This document shows positions 52,376 through 63,133 of a stretch of DNA of 64,000 bases, piece by piece (the stretch's first letter is position 1; each line of letters opens with the position of its first letter). Both the position numbers and the translations under genes were made by a program. Source of the DNA: Paraphaeosphaeria minitans (taxonomy: Eukaryota > Ascomycota > Dothideomycetes > Pleosporales > Didymosphaeriaceae); contig WJXW01000009.1 of assembly GCA_015832175.1 (NCBI GenBank), positions 124,001-188,000 of the forward strand. Reading direction: 5' to 3'. The notes beneath the pieces are model-generated. The model made no database searches and had not been told where the DNA came from. It saw only the letters and a list, made by a program, of their open reading frames with translations.

Positions 52376-53068
52376 ATGCAACCCCTTCACCATCTCTTCA
52401 AAAAAAAAGAGAACCACTATACCTCCTCAGCCCAACCACCATCCACTCCTCACACACCACACCACAACTCATACATCAACCACATCCCTCGTCGCCCAGG
52501 ACAAACGCTTCCAGAAATGCAAACACAAACACAACCCCAACCCCAACCAGTCATCCCCACCCCCTCCCCCTCTCACCACTGTCTCCCAGCCCTCCGCCAC
52601 GCCCAAAAAACCCCAGCCTCCCAGCGCCATTTCACCAACCTCCTCGACAGCACCACGAACCCCTCCCATCGCCTCCTCGAAACGACCATCTTCTCGCTGC
52701 TCCGCCGCGGCCTGTCGTTTGCGGACATCGCAGCGTTCCTCCGGTGCGAACGCACGCGTGCCGCGCAGGGAATCGGGCAGCTGCGCGATTCCGCGCGGCG
52801 GGTGTGTGATGGAGATGAGGATGGGAATGGGGTGGAGAGGTGGGTGGAGTGGAGGGTTGCGTCGTGGCCCAGGTGGCCGGCGGGGTGGGAGGTGGCGATG
52901 TTGGGGGGGTGGGGGTTGGAGGCGTGGGCGTGGGTGGTGCACGAGGCGGGGTCCAGGGGAGGGACGGGGAAGCAGGAGGTTGTGGACGGGATGTGTTGTC
53001 ATGGGTTTGCGATTGGTGAGAGGAAGCGTGGGGGGAGCTTGCGGGAGAGGTTGAGGGCGATGGTTTAG
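52376..53068 (+). CDS. Possible small protein with helix-turn-helix-like segment
   Basis: A 230-aa frame from the ATG at 52376; the frame is open further upstream with later-looking ATGs at 52289 and 52349. The N-terminal part is Pro/Gln/His-rich and low in complexity. The segment from about residue 105, LLETTIFSLLRRGLSFADIA then AFLRCERTRAAQGIGQLR, has the look of a helix-turn-helix, and after it comes a Trp/Gly-rich tail. The opposite strand is also open here because of the skewed composition, so the coding strand is not certain. No family is recognised. Confidence 0.4.
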   Translation: MQPLHHLFKKKENHYTSSAQPPSTPHTPHHNSYINHIPRRPGQTLPEMQTQTQPQPQPVIPTPSPSHHCLPALRHAQKTPASQRHFTNLLDSTTNPSHRLLETTIFSLLRRGLSFADIAAFLRCERTRAAQGIGQLRDSARRVCDGDEDGNGVERWVEWRVASWPRWPAGWEVAMLGGWGLEAWAWVVHEAGSRGGTGKQEVVDGMCCHGFAIGERKRGGSLRERLRAMV

Positions 53069-53469
53069 TTGATTTGGGGTGCGGGACGGGGATCAATTAG
53101 GTTGATGTGATGGGGTGTTTTGTTTTGTTCTTTTCACTTGAATCGACCTCATGCTTGCATGCAGGGACTGAATGTTCGAATGTAGAATCCCGGCTGGAAT
53201 ACCAAAATAGGGCCAGTGGCGTGATGGCAAGTGAGAAAAGTGCAGTTGAGAATAGATATGCCACTTTCAATCAGCTATCCACCGCTCATTTTGCAGGCTC
53301 AGCTCGTGGAATTCTCCCAGTGGAGTAGCTCGTTGCAAAGGTGATGTCTCAGATGCTTCCGTCACGCCCAACCTTCATGTGACTACCCTGCGACGCTGTT
53401 AGACTCATACCACACCTCACTGCACGACAAACTTACTAAAAACCCTCTAACACACGTGAAGAAACCTGA
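53069..53469. other. Short convergent interval
   Basis: About 400 bases between the possible small-protein gene and the crystallin-like gene, both ending here. Nothing recognised. Confidence 0.4.
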
Positions 53470-54276
53470 CTAAGCAGCCACCGTATCACACTTGAACGAC
53501 TCGATCTTGCCCTGCCACTCGCCCAAGTCGACAGCATCCCACTCTGCACCCGTCGAATCGTGCCGCAGAATAGGGACGTGGTTGGAGAGAGTGCAGTCGG
53601 GAGACTGATAGTAACGACAGACAGCGCCCTGCTGCTGCTTGAGCGATTTGACCGCACCAGCACCAAAAGCCTGACTACACTTGCCGAACGCATCGACGGC
53701 GGTCTCGGCGCCGCCAAAGTTCGGCTCCGTGAACACGATGACTGTGCCGGGCGTCTGTGAGGGTTTCTGGACGAGCGTGGCATTGACAGTCTCGAGACGC
53801 TGGCCGTCGGGCGAGGGGACGTCCATAGTCGTTGAGCCAAGACCGTGCATGTCCACGTACGCAATGCAGTACACGCTCTTGATCTTGTTGTTGAACACAC
53901 CCATGTCCTCGTACCACTTGATTGCGACACCGTGGATCAACTCACCGTGGTAGTCCCCGACCAACTTCTCATGCACCCACTCGCAGTTGTCGTCGGAGTA
54001 GAATTCGCACTTGTTACCCGTCCACTGCATCATGCTGGAGACCTGGTTGTTTCAAGTCAAATATTGCCTTCGTTCCTTTGGAGAAGAACTTGCCTTGCCG
54101 TACAGTGGCTCCGGGAGGGTGGTGCACTTTTGGTCGGCGTACACGCGGTCGCAGTAGCCGTGGAAGGAGAAGTCGGAGCACACCCAGGCGGGCCAGCTAT
54201 CGCCCGAGGTAGACAGCTGCGTGGGCGCGGCGACGGAGAGACGGAATAGAGCGGCGAGGAGGATGAGGCCGAACAT
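53470..54276 (-). CDS. Secreted beta/gamma-crystallin-like protein
   Basis: A 251-aa secreted protein. The signal peptide is MFGLILLAALFRLSVA, cleaved near AAP. Two halves each contain an aromatic/Gly motif of the crystallin Greek-key type: VCSDFSFHGYCDRVY near the N-terminus and VFTEPNFGGAETAV in the second half, each followed by a Cys-containing strand (QKCTTLP; GKCSQAFGAG). Nine or more cysteines suggest disulphides. The intron at 54043-54093 (51 nt) begins with GCAAGT and ends with CAG: YGK/VSSMMQWTG. No GT donor nearby keeps frame. The role is unknown; small secreted cysteine-rich proteins of this kind are often considered as effectors or cell-wall proteins, but nothing in the sequence decides this. 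Confidence 0.72.
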
Positions 54277-54647
54277 GGTGGGAGATGTTGTATCGGCGAC
54301 GAGGAGTAGTATTGAGCAGTCGAGGCGATGTTAAGTTGCTCGGTCAGGGGAGGTTGTGCGGAGAGTGAGGGTGTGGGAACCTCTGCCCTGAGGCAGGAGC
54401 CACCCATACCGGTGGCGATTTCGCACCTACCAGGGTAGAGCGTTTGCCCTGGCTCGAGCATTATACTTGCCTCGATCATTATACTTGCCTCAATCATTAT
54501 ACTTGCCTCGATCATTATACATACTTGCATCGAGCTAGGTCCAAGCTCTCCTCAGAGGGCAGATCAAAACCAACCAAGAACATCGGCAGAATACAAGTCC
54601 AGACTGGATATCGATCAACTCTTTATTCATTATACAGTAATATCTTG
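54277..54647. promoter_or_regulatory. Promoter of the crystallin-like gene, with 18-bp repeats
   Basis: About 370 bases: the 5' region of the secreted protein on the left and the CIA84 3' UTR on the right. An 18-bp tandem array (annotated separately) lies 183 bases upstream of the secreted protein's start codon. Confidence 0.45.
54459..54534. repeat. 18-bp tandem repeat, four copies
   Basis: The unit CATTATACTTGCCTCGAT starts at 54459, 54477, 54495 and 54513. The second copy has one G to A change, and the fourth has a 4-base insertion (CATTATACATACTTGC). It lies in the promoter of the crystallin-like gene. Confidence 0.9.
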
Positions 54648-57121
54648 CTAAGGGTCTAGGTCCCTGTTAAAGTTGAATTGACGGTAGCCGAAGCCGTCCA
54701 TGGTCCTGTACGATCCCAAAGCCTCGAGTTGCTTCCAGACAGCGGGATATCTCGCCTTGATCCACGCCTCCACTTTCTCTTGCCTGTCGATGCTGGCGGT
54801 AGACTGGAACCAATTGCCCAATCTGTCCCTCCATTAGCAAATACGCCCCACCATGCAGGTGCCAGATGTTTGACTTACATGTAGAAATCCGGCGTGAAGC
54901 CATACTCCTCCTCGGCGGCCTCAATCAACGCAAGCGCATCGTCATGGTGATGATTCCGCGCAATGGCACACATGTACGCGGTGAAGACCTGCTTGTCGAT
55001 GTCGATGTCCATTTCCTTCAGCCGCGCCCAGATGGAGCGCGCATGGCGTTCGCCGTTGTGCGTGCCCTCGCAGGCACGGAACGCAATGGCAATGCTGTTG
55101 TACGTGGGGCCTTCCCTCGATGACCCGATCTCAGCCCACATCGATAACGCGCGTCCGTTGTTTTTGGTTGCGGCCCAGGCGAGCATCAGGGCGTTCCGGA
55201 GCTGAGTGTCCATTTCGACATTGAGATCAATTTTGAGCTGGTTGCTGGCGAGTTCTAGACTCTCGGCGTCGACGTTGCGGGCGAAGCCCACGAAGGCCGT
55301 GACGTAGACTTCCTTGTCGGCTGCGATGGTTTCCTCGATCGAGTTGCGCATGTGGAAGAAGACGTGGCACGCCATGTCGGAGCGTTTCCGGCGGAAAAAC
55401 TCCTTCATCAGAGGGATGCGGTCAGACCGAGGGGTTTCTGGAAACGCATGGCGAAGCATCTGGTAGGTCTCCCAGGCTTCTGCTGTGCTAGTCTGGCCGT
55501 CCATGATGAATGCGGCAAGCCCATTTCGTATAACGACACGTTGTGCGGGTGAAAAGTGATGGGCGTGCATGTTCAGCAAATCACCGGCATCGTGGGGCTC
55601 TCCGCGTCGAAGGTGGAGGAGGCACACCGTAGCGACCGTCTCTGGTGTTAGCTGCACATTTCGTTCATGTAAATCGTCTACAATGGCCATTATGTCCTCG
55701 AAATGGTGTTGTTGCAAATTGCACAGGGCTTGGATGAGCTTGTTGACTGCTTCGGCGCATTCGCTGTTCTCTGTAATTTGGCCCTGCAAACCGTAGTAAG
55801 CAACCTTGGCACCGTCGATATCTTTGATCGAAAGTCGATAGCGCATCTGCATGATATACGTCTTTTCATCCGGGTAGATGCCGCGCTTCTCTCCGAGAAC
55901 GACAAAACGCTCGGCCAGGTAAGAATCTTGCTTGGACATGGCGAGCTCTACTAGCGAGTTGATGGTGTTGATGTCCGGTAGTATGACAGGTTCGTTGGGC
56001 GATTTTTGTCGCTCTTCCTCGTTGCGCCGGATCATGACGTTCATCATGCGATCGATCTCATCGGCACCCTTGCCAATTGCAGCCGACCAAACAAATATGG
56101 CATCCCAAGTCTGCTTGGCCGGCATTTTTTGCAGAAGTGAGGCCACGACTTGTTGGCCGAAGGTGGTGTCACCATGAAGCGCAAGAGCGGTAAGGAAAGG
56201 TCCCAAGGCGCTTTGCAAGCCTTCTCCCTGGTCCCATTCAGGGATCGCGGTGGAATACCAGTATTTGGCCTGCTCCAGATCGTTCCGTTCCACAAAGTAC
56301 TTGACCATAACGCCCTGAACTTCAGACGTAAACGTGAGTGCAGCGTCCCGCATCATTTCCGTCGTCTTGATCAGCTCTGGCGTATTGCCCTCTTTAGCTA
56401 AGCCTAGCACGACTGCCTTCCAGATGTTCCGTACAATCTTCTTCTCACGGTCTGTGCGCTTTTTGGAAGGCGTTGCATAAGTTTTGCTAGCCAGGTCCCT
56501 CGCCTCTAGACTCGCACCATACGTGCACAGAATACGCACAAGCCTGGGCAACTCTGCCGCTTCGTACGGGGTCAAGGTGGCAAAGGACTTGGTCTCACCC
56601 TTGTGCACCATGACCTTCTGTATCTCCGCATCCAGGAGTTTGGCCAATATCTTATGCGGGGTTCCGCCCGTCTCTGGCGGATATTTTTCGAGTTTATACA
56701 TTATCGCGACCATGCTCTTGTACGATAGCCACGGCTGCCCGTCCTCTCTCGGGTTCGCCAACAGGTACTGGAGTGCTTTCAGAGCCTTTGTAGTGTGAAA
56801 GTCCTCGACATCGGCCTTTTTCTGTGTGAAAAAGGCATCCAATGCTGTAGCGACCTGGGCAGGGGTTGGCGGTCGCAACCCATCAGCCTGGGCCTGCATC
56901 AGTTCACCGATGACTTCTAAGCCAGCAGGTACGTCCGGTGGTTTGATTTTGCGGTTTGTCTTGAACATGCCGAAAAAGGTGCGGCGCTGGGGTGCGATTG
57001 CACGGGTGCCATGCTGGAAGGAGGCGCGAAGGCGCGGGGTGCGCTGCACACATCCGCGGCATATCAGAGGTGTGTCGGCGATGATGCTGCAGAAGACAAG
57101 GCGCGTGAGGTGCGATGGCAT
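54648..57121 (-). CDS. CIA84-like mitochondrial complex I assembly protein (PPR type)
   Basis: An 805-aa helical-repeat protein resembling CIA84, the Neurospora complex I intermediate-associated protein that acts in membrane-arm assembly. The N-terminus (MPSHLTRLVF, then Arg-rich sequence ending RRTFFGMF) looks like a mitochondrial presequence. The body consists of PPR/TPR-like helical pairs (for example DINTINSLVELAMSKQDSYL, TYNSIAIAFRACEG, VFTAYMCAIARNHHHDDA). One 56-nt intron, 54823-54878, leads to a short last exon with LGNWFQSTASIDRQEKVEAW and GFGYRQFNFN. I start at the ATG at 57121; an in-frame ATG at 57310 would add 63 residues that look less like a presequence. It is divergent from the bS18m gene. 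Confidence 0.8.
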
Positions 57122-57440
57122 GGCGGAGGAGCTTTCGGAGGGAGCTTGCGGCGGCGGGTGGCGTCGAGGTGCAATGGAAACTCGGATATTATATACACAG
57201 CTTCGACGGATCTTCCATGGAAAGAGAAGGGATGGGAAATAAAATACAGTATGATACAGCCAGAGACCTCGCAGGGGCAGGTTGGGATGGAGCGGCAGGA
57301 CGAGGGCCATCGCGTTGTGAAATCATATATGTGCCAAGCCGCTAGGTAGGTACATGCCCATTGCCTAGTAATGCGACATCGTAACTTTGTACATGCAGCG
57401 AACGACGGCAACTGCAACTCCACGTCCTCGCCACGGCACA
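57122..57440. promoter_or_regulatory. Bidirectional promoter CIA84-like / bS18m
   Basis: 319 bases between two divergent starts of genes for mitochondrial proteins. No specific element was recognised. Confidence 0.45.
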
Positions 57441-58126
57441 ATGTCTCTCACGCGGTTCGCCTTCCGCTCGGCGCTCGCCCCGTCGCGCGCCTGCACTCGA
57501 GGCATTGCAACAACCGCTGGTCGCCAGAATGGTACGCCCCCATTAAACCCCCTCCTCCCCCCGGACCTCCGCTAATGGCTGATGCCTCGACAGCCGGAAA
57601 CCTTCTGGACATCCTAGGAAGCAGCTCTCCGAACCGCGCCGCCCCAGAAAAGCCCCCCTTCCCGCCGACCGAGACTACCCGGGACCCCAAGCTCGCGATG
57701 CGCATGGGTGCAATGGCCTTCGAGGGCGGCGCCGACCGCCAACGAGCCCTTCTCCAAGCGAGCCAGGAACGTCAGTCGTTCCAGAAGCAGTTCTACCGTA
57801 AGTGGAACACGGGCGACGTCTACGCGCCACACGACTTGTCCGCCGTGGAGCAGAAGAAGTGGAAGATGGCCCGCAAGACGCCCTCGAGCGACGCCTTCGA
57901 CACCCTCGGCATTAACCCCATTCTCGAGTACAAGAACTTCACCATGATGTCCGAGTACGTGTCTGAGACGGGCCGTATAAAGCACTCGCGGGAGACGGGC
58001 CTGCGACCCACGAACCAGCGGAAGATCGCAAAGGCGATACGGCGCGCCATCGGGCTGGGCCTGATGCCCAGTGTCCACAGACACCCGCTGGTCATGAAGA
58101 AGGTGAACCCGGGCCGCTTTGCCTGA
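57441..58126 (+). CDS. RSM18: Mitochondrial small-subunit ribosomal protein bS18m (Rsm18)
   Basis: A 207-aa protein of the mitochondrial 37S subunit. The N-terminus MSLTRFAFRSALAPSRACTR is a typical presequence. The C-terminal S18 domain has LGINPILEYKN, then the signature ETGLRPTNQRKIAKAIRRA and GLGLMPSVHR. It is about twice the length of bacterial S18, as usual for fungal mitochondrial homologues. One 62-nt intron, 57532-57593, with a GCTAAT branch site, splits RQN/AGNLLDIL. An in-frame ATG at 57393 would add 16 residues; I prefer 57441 for its presequence-like context. Confidence 0.87.
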
Positions 58127-58650
58127 GGGACCGTCGCTGTACTACGAGGGCTCATGTAGGTGTATGTATTTTAGCGCAATGTATCAGCACGGCACAGCGC
58201 CTGTACCATATCACATCAACCCACCGAGAGCCGCCATGCCGGATCGATACCCTGTCGATTGTCATGCGCTTGACCTCATCACCGCGACTCCCCGAACAAT
58301 GCTATCCGCTTGACCTCATCACCGCGACTCCCCCCACAACGCCCTCCTCTCCCTTCCTCGGGCACCCTCAAAAACCCCTCAAACCCCGACAGCCACATCA
58401 GCCCGGTAGACGCCATCGTCGACTCCAACATTCCGCTCGCCCTCCAAAACCCCATCTGCATAAGCGTGTAAACCGCCGCTCGCATCCTCGGATCCAAAAC
58501 CACTCCAGACGACTGACATCACGCAGAACGAAAGCGGCGGCCCAAATCAGCATCGTTTTACCTGAGCTACACGTTATTCGAAGACCCAATATTACCACAG
58601 GGAGAACTGCACTCCAACGCCCAAATCCCCCTCCACGTACGCGCCCGTCC
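58127..58650. other. Convergent interval with a 27-bp duplication
   Basis: About 520 bases between two stop codons. The sequence CGCTTGACCTCATCACCGCG (extended to 27 bp with ACTCCCC) occurs at 58267-58293 and again at 58307-58333, a 40-bp period. Otherwise C-rich on the plus strand and without a recognisable gene. Confidence 0.55.
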
Positions 58651-59951
58651 TCACTTCCCAGGCCCCATCTCAGATGCCCCCGGCCGCCCGGGCGTAGCGG
58701 TAATCCCATCGACTTCATACCTCCCCTCGGGCAGGGGTGGCATACCCGCACTCGGTGCTGCATAATACGGCTGCACGTACGGCGGCGCCGGCGTCGGTGG
58801 ATTCGAGATCACTGGTGACTGCAGCCCCTGCTCCTGGACCGTGACGTGGGTCTGGTAGTTGACTTTCTGCTCTTGAGGGGGGAAGTAGCCTTGTTGCTGC
58901 TGGGCAAGAGGAGGGGGTGCCTGTGCGGGAACGGGCAGGGAGGGCTTGTACTCCTGGTGAGTCTGCGGCTGGTGTGGTGGTTGCTGGTAGGATTGCTGCG
59001 CAGCGATAATGGTCTGGTTGTTGGCGAGCTGCTTCGCCTTGCGGCGCTTGACGCAGACGAATATGATAGCCGCGCCGATGAGGAAGAGCACGACGAGGCC
59101 GCCTACCGCCGCGCCGGCGATGAGGCCCACCGACGTCTTCTTCTTGGGGGTCTGGGGCTCGGGCGTGCTGCCGTTGCCGTTGCCAGATGGTGTGTTCGTG
59201 GTATCAGGGTCAGAAGAACTGGGGTCTTCGCTAGTGCTGAACAAAGGGGATTCAACGGTCGACGCCTCACCATCCCACCCTGTAACCGCATCCCCGCTCA
59301 GCGTCGGCAGCGTGATCCAATACGAGCTCTCGTCCACGAAGTCAGTTGAGCTCTGCTCAACCGTTACAACACCCGAGTTGTAGTCCGCGCACCCGTAGTC
59401 CGCGACCCCGTCGCTGGGATACGTCCAAGTAACACAGTAAGGGCTCGCAGCACTCGTGCATTTCCGCACAAAGGTGTTTCTCTGGCAGGCGGCATCGCAG
59501 GATTTCTTCGTCCAGGCGTCGTAGTTTACACACGAGTTCACCCAGTTGCAGTTCTGGGTGTCGGAGGAGTCGCAACAGCCGGCCATGCCGCCCGTTCCTG
59601 AGGTGTAGAGGGCGCAGGTTAGGCCTGTGCCGGGGCAGGCGAGGCTTGAAGCTACTTGGACGTTAGCATGAATCTCGTCTTTGGGTCCTCATGGCTGGGG
59701 AGGAAAGAGAATGGGAAGAGCTCACCTCCGAATTCAACCCATCCGCAAAGGCCTGGGTCGCGGCTGATGTAGTCTGTCTGTCTCTTGTCAAACTTGATAG
59801 CTGGGGCATGTCGAGGTTTCGGCGTCGTTTGCGGGGTCCATCCGATGAACACTTTTTCAGCGGGATTGGCGACTGTAGGTGAGGGTGCGGGAAATGCGAT
59901 ACCATAAACTGATGGCAGTGCGGCCATGCCGGCCAGGAGTAGCTGGTACAT
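58651..59951 (-). CDS. Cysteine-rich single-pass surface protein
   Basis: A 408-aa type I membrane protein. Signal peptide MYQLLLAGMAALPSVYG; then an ectodomain with about 14 Cys (CGWVEFG, CPGTGLTCALY, GCCDSSDTQNCNWVNSC), a Ser/Thr/Pro-rich stalk likely to be O-mannosylated, one transmembrane helix at about 250-276 (GLIAGAAVGGLVVLFLIG), and a Gln/Pro-rich cytosolic tail after KRRK. This architecture resembles the Mid2-like and WSC-like wall sensors of fungi; the Cys pattern is the common uncharacterised ascomycete type rather than a true WSC domain. One 74-nt intron, 59652-59725, splits EFG/ASSLACP. Confidence 0.82.
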
Positions 59952-62900
59952 GCTGTTCGGTTGCTCTTTTTCCTGAGCGGACTTGAAGACTTGCAGACTC
60001 TGTATGGCCTGGATAAAAGATCGTCAAGCTAAATAACGCGACACCCACGACACACCTTCACGACTGCCTGCGAGCATAAGAGCTTCCTCCCCTGTGCGGC
60101 TGAGCAACAACCAACTCAGACCGTACCACAGCCCGCAAGCCTCTCGCAGGCCTATGGGCTCCAGATGCGTCGCACGATATGCTCCACCACAACACGGACC
60201 CTATATCCTGCCTCGGGCGGCAGACTGCATGATTCTAGACGGCTCGCAAAACACAACACCTCGTGTTCATGTTGAGGCTGCGGGCTGAACGTCAATTTGA
60301 CCAATCATGGCATCGCGTTGAATACTGCGCTAACTGCCTTGGGACTCAGATGATGGATGCGGAAATGCGTGGCGAACAATTTGTCTAGTATGGGTGGGGG
60401 TAGGAGTAAAGTATTGAGGCGCATGGTTGACCGGTATTGCTGAGGCAGATCTCTGGAAGTCGGAGGTATAAGCGGGTGTTTTGAGGTGTGGAGCAACATG
60501 GAGGGTGGAGATGGACCTGCAGTGTGGGCGCATCACTCATTCTGCTTTGGGGGCGAAGATGATCTCCCTTTGCTCTCGAATTAGTAGGACTGAGCAGTGA
60601 GATTGGCATGTCGAAGTCCAAATTTGCGATGCACGGCTTCTGCAAGCCACGCATGGCTCCCAGACGATCGTTGACGCAGCGGTAGCGTGTGCGTTATAGC
60701 ACTACTTAGCATAGTGGCATCTGCCAGATGCCAAAGGTGCTTCTCTCCTTAACTATGTCAAGCTTTACGCCCCAGATCTTATTCTTTTAAGATTCGGACA
60801 CGTTAGACCTATCTTCTCACACTTTTGTTCTCGCACCTCGCCTAGTGCTGAACGGTTTCTACGGAGCTGCCACGATCTTCACCCAGACCAAGCTAAGAGC
60901 AGTCAAAATTGTACCTAGTACCGTGAGCTGGGCGTCGGACCAATCTGGCTGGATGGCGATACATCTGCTATTGAGTACGCTTCGGATTCTGGAGAAAGAG
61001 TTGTTGCTAGCTCAAGGGGGTTTCTACGCGGTTGAAAGTCAGTGAAGGCTTGTGATACCTAGGGTAGGTAGGTAATCAGCACGTACTCATTATGGAACGG
61101 TCCCCTTTACGCTCGCCAATCGCCTACTTCAGCATTATACACGTAGCCCGCTCCTCTAGAGATATGAATCGCGAGTCGCACACTTGTAGCGACTTCATTC
61201 CCCACGTCCTCTGCGGCACCCTTGGGTGGCGTGCCCGCATGTTCGTTTCACCGATCGCGAGTGGTGTGTACCCGTATGCAGTCCTCTCTGTGTCTGCACC
61301 TGCTGTTACTACCGCTTAGGTATAATTCCCCTTTCTTATACCCTTGTGTAATGTGAAACAAGGCAGTGCAACCCCAGCCGTCTTCCACCTCCAGCGCTAG
61401 TCTGTACTCCAGTATCCTCGTCACTATTGGATTGTCACATTCGATCGCCTCAATAGCTTCCGTATCGGCGTAAATGCGAGGACATCGGCTTCTGTCCGTC
61501 TCTTCGTGACCCTGGAAGTTATCAAAGATTGCATAGCCTAGTTCATACCAGACAGCTAGCAGTAAGGCGTTTGTGTTATCAAACATCGGATTCTGCAGCA
61601 ATTGCGGTAAAATCCAGAAATATGCTCCTTCAAAACGCCCATACGTATATTTGTTTCACAACGCCCTTAAGAATAAAGTAGTGCTCCAGTTCCCTATTAA
61701 TAACCACAACATTGCAAAAAAAACCAATAGCGCTCGTCAATCAATGATGGAATCCAGAGGCGTTTGCATGTGTCTCGGGATCGCAAGACAGCCAAAGTCA
61801 GGCCACCTACGATGATACCGTCTTTCAAGCATATAATACAACGTCAGTGTCGATTTCAGCACGTTAACAACAGGATTCTCCCACATCCTATCGGTCATAA
61901 AGAGAGAAGATGGCGAATTGAATATTGAGGAAGATGCCACCCAGACCACCAGAAGCAGGAATTTGGCCTAATGTGTCCTATATCTTGCGCGATAAGATTA
62001 GATCTAAAAATCGGCACTGGCACAACAGCAACGCAACTTCTAGTGCTTTAAAGACAGCGCCATAGAGTCGCAGCCAAAGTCGTTATAATCGGGCTAGTAT
62101 TGTTTTGGGCGCCCTGCTAAGATCATGTACCGCGTTCTGCCGCGGCTTGTTGAAGGACGCGAAATGTCATCACCGAGCGCCTTGGTTCCTCTGTCTCTAG
62201 AATATCAGCCGTAACCCGTGGGCCAGAAGGACAAGAGAGTCAAGAAGCGGAAGATGGACAAGCCCCCGTTCAATTCCTCGCTGATAAGGAACCTTTACGG
62301 TCATCGAGCGCAGTTTCAAGGCCACCATAGCAAAGGAGTTGACAAATACTCCTCACTTTGGCTTCAAGCGCAAGTTGGTCCTATTTCGAAGCAAAGACTG
62401 CGATCCAGTTAGACAATTATCTATTTCAGTCGGTTTCTCTTACGGTGAATGATTAACTCTCTGTCCTACAAGATCTGTAAATAGAAATGTGGCCCTGATG
62501 GAAATGGAGTATGGTTACTCGCCGTGCGGATCGCCGACACTTTTTATGCCTGTTTAACGATCCCTCGTTTGCTAGTATTGGTCTTTCCAACTATCTATTA
62601 GGGTTGTGTTGCAGACTAGTTACATTTATGTTACCTAGGTATTAGTAAGCGTACTTTATTCAGATATCATAAAAAATAAAAACCAATCTTGTACGTCCAT
62701 GGTGATTGAGATCCTTAGTCTACAGCTACTCCGTGTATCGTACGAACTATAAGTCTTTCGAGACATCTCCTGAAAATAGTTGCATAAGATCCCTTAATCT
62801 ACATAATGTCTTCTGTTTGCTTTTAGTCCCACTAGTCCCACATTAAACACTTACTCGACTATAGCAGCTTGAGAACTCCAGACAATGCCTCACTAAGCAA

Positions 62901-63133
62901 TCCGTCTGTTTGAGCAACTATGGGGTCTCCTGGCTGTTGTAATAAGGAACAAACATGATTGCGCATGCCCCATACTCCACAAGACAACAGACACCAAACA
63001 GCAATGTGCACGTAGCTTTCAGCCCATAAAGATGCTTCAGTCTCGTCGTGATATATGTTGTTCGACCGATTCCACCTCACATTCGATCGATCATCGCAGA
63101 AATTTACAAGTCAAGAGTAAATTCTTTCGCGAA
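59952..63133. other. 3.2-kb gene-poor interval with relics
   Basis: The first few hundred bases are the promoter of the surface-protein gene. From about 60.7 kb the sequence looks AT-richer and stops are frequent in all frames. Ankyrin-like peptide remnants lie at 61248-61949 (annotated separately). A short basic open piece at 62218-62412 (KDKRVKKRKMDK) and another at 62859-63080 have no recognisable family and no ATG-supported model. No tRNA or complete mobile element was seen. Confidence 0.5.
61248..61949 (-). pseudogene. Possible relic of an ankyrin-repeat gene
   Basis: Two open pieces on the minus strand in different frames. The piece at 61248-61601 reads NPMFDNTNALLLAVWYELGY and, further on, VEDGWGCTALFHIT, which looks like ankyrin repeats (NTPLLLAV...G, DGxGxTALH). 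The piece at 61737-61949 has WENPVVNVLKSTLTLYYMLE and RHMQTPLDSI, with a similar NPVV start. Neither has a supported start codon or splice structure and they cannot be joined cleanly, so decay is likelier than a working gene. Confidence 0.25.

Noticed and set aside
52469..53002. Minus-strand open frame of 177 codons overlapping the possible small-protein gene
   Set aside because: Pure Pro/Arg/His low-complexity sequence created by skewed base composition; the plus-strand frame contains a more protein-like helical segment.
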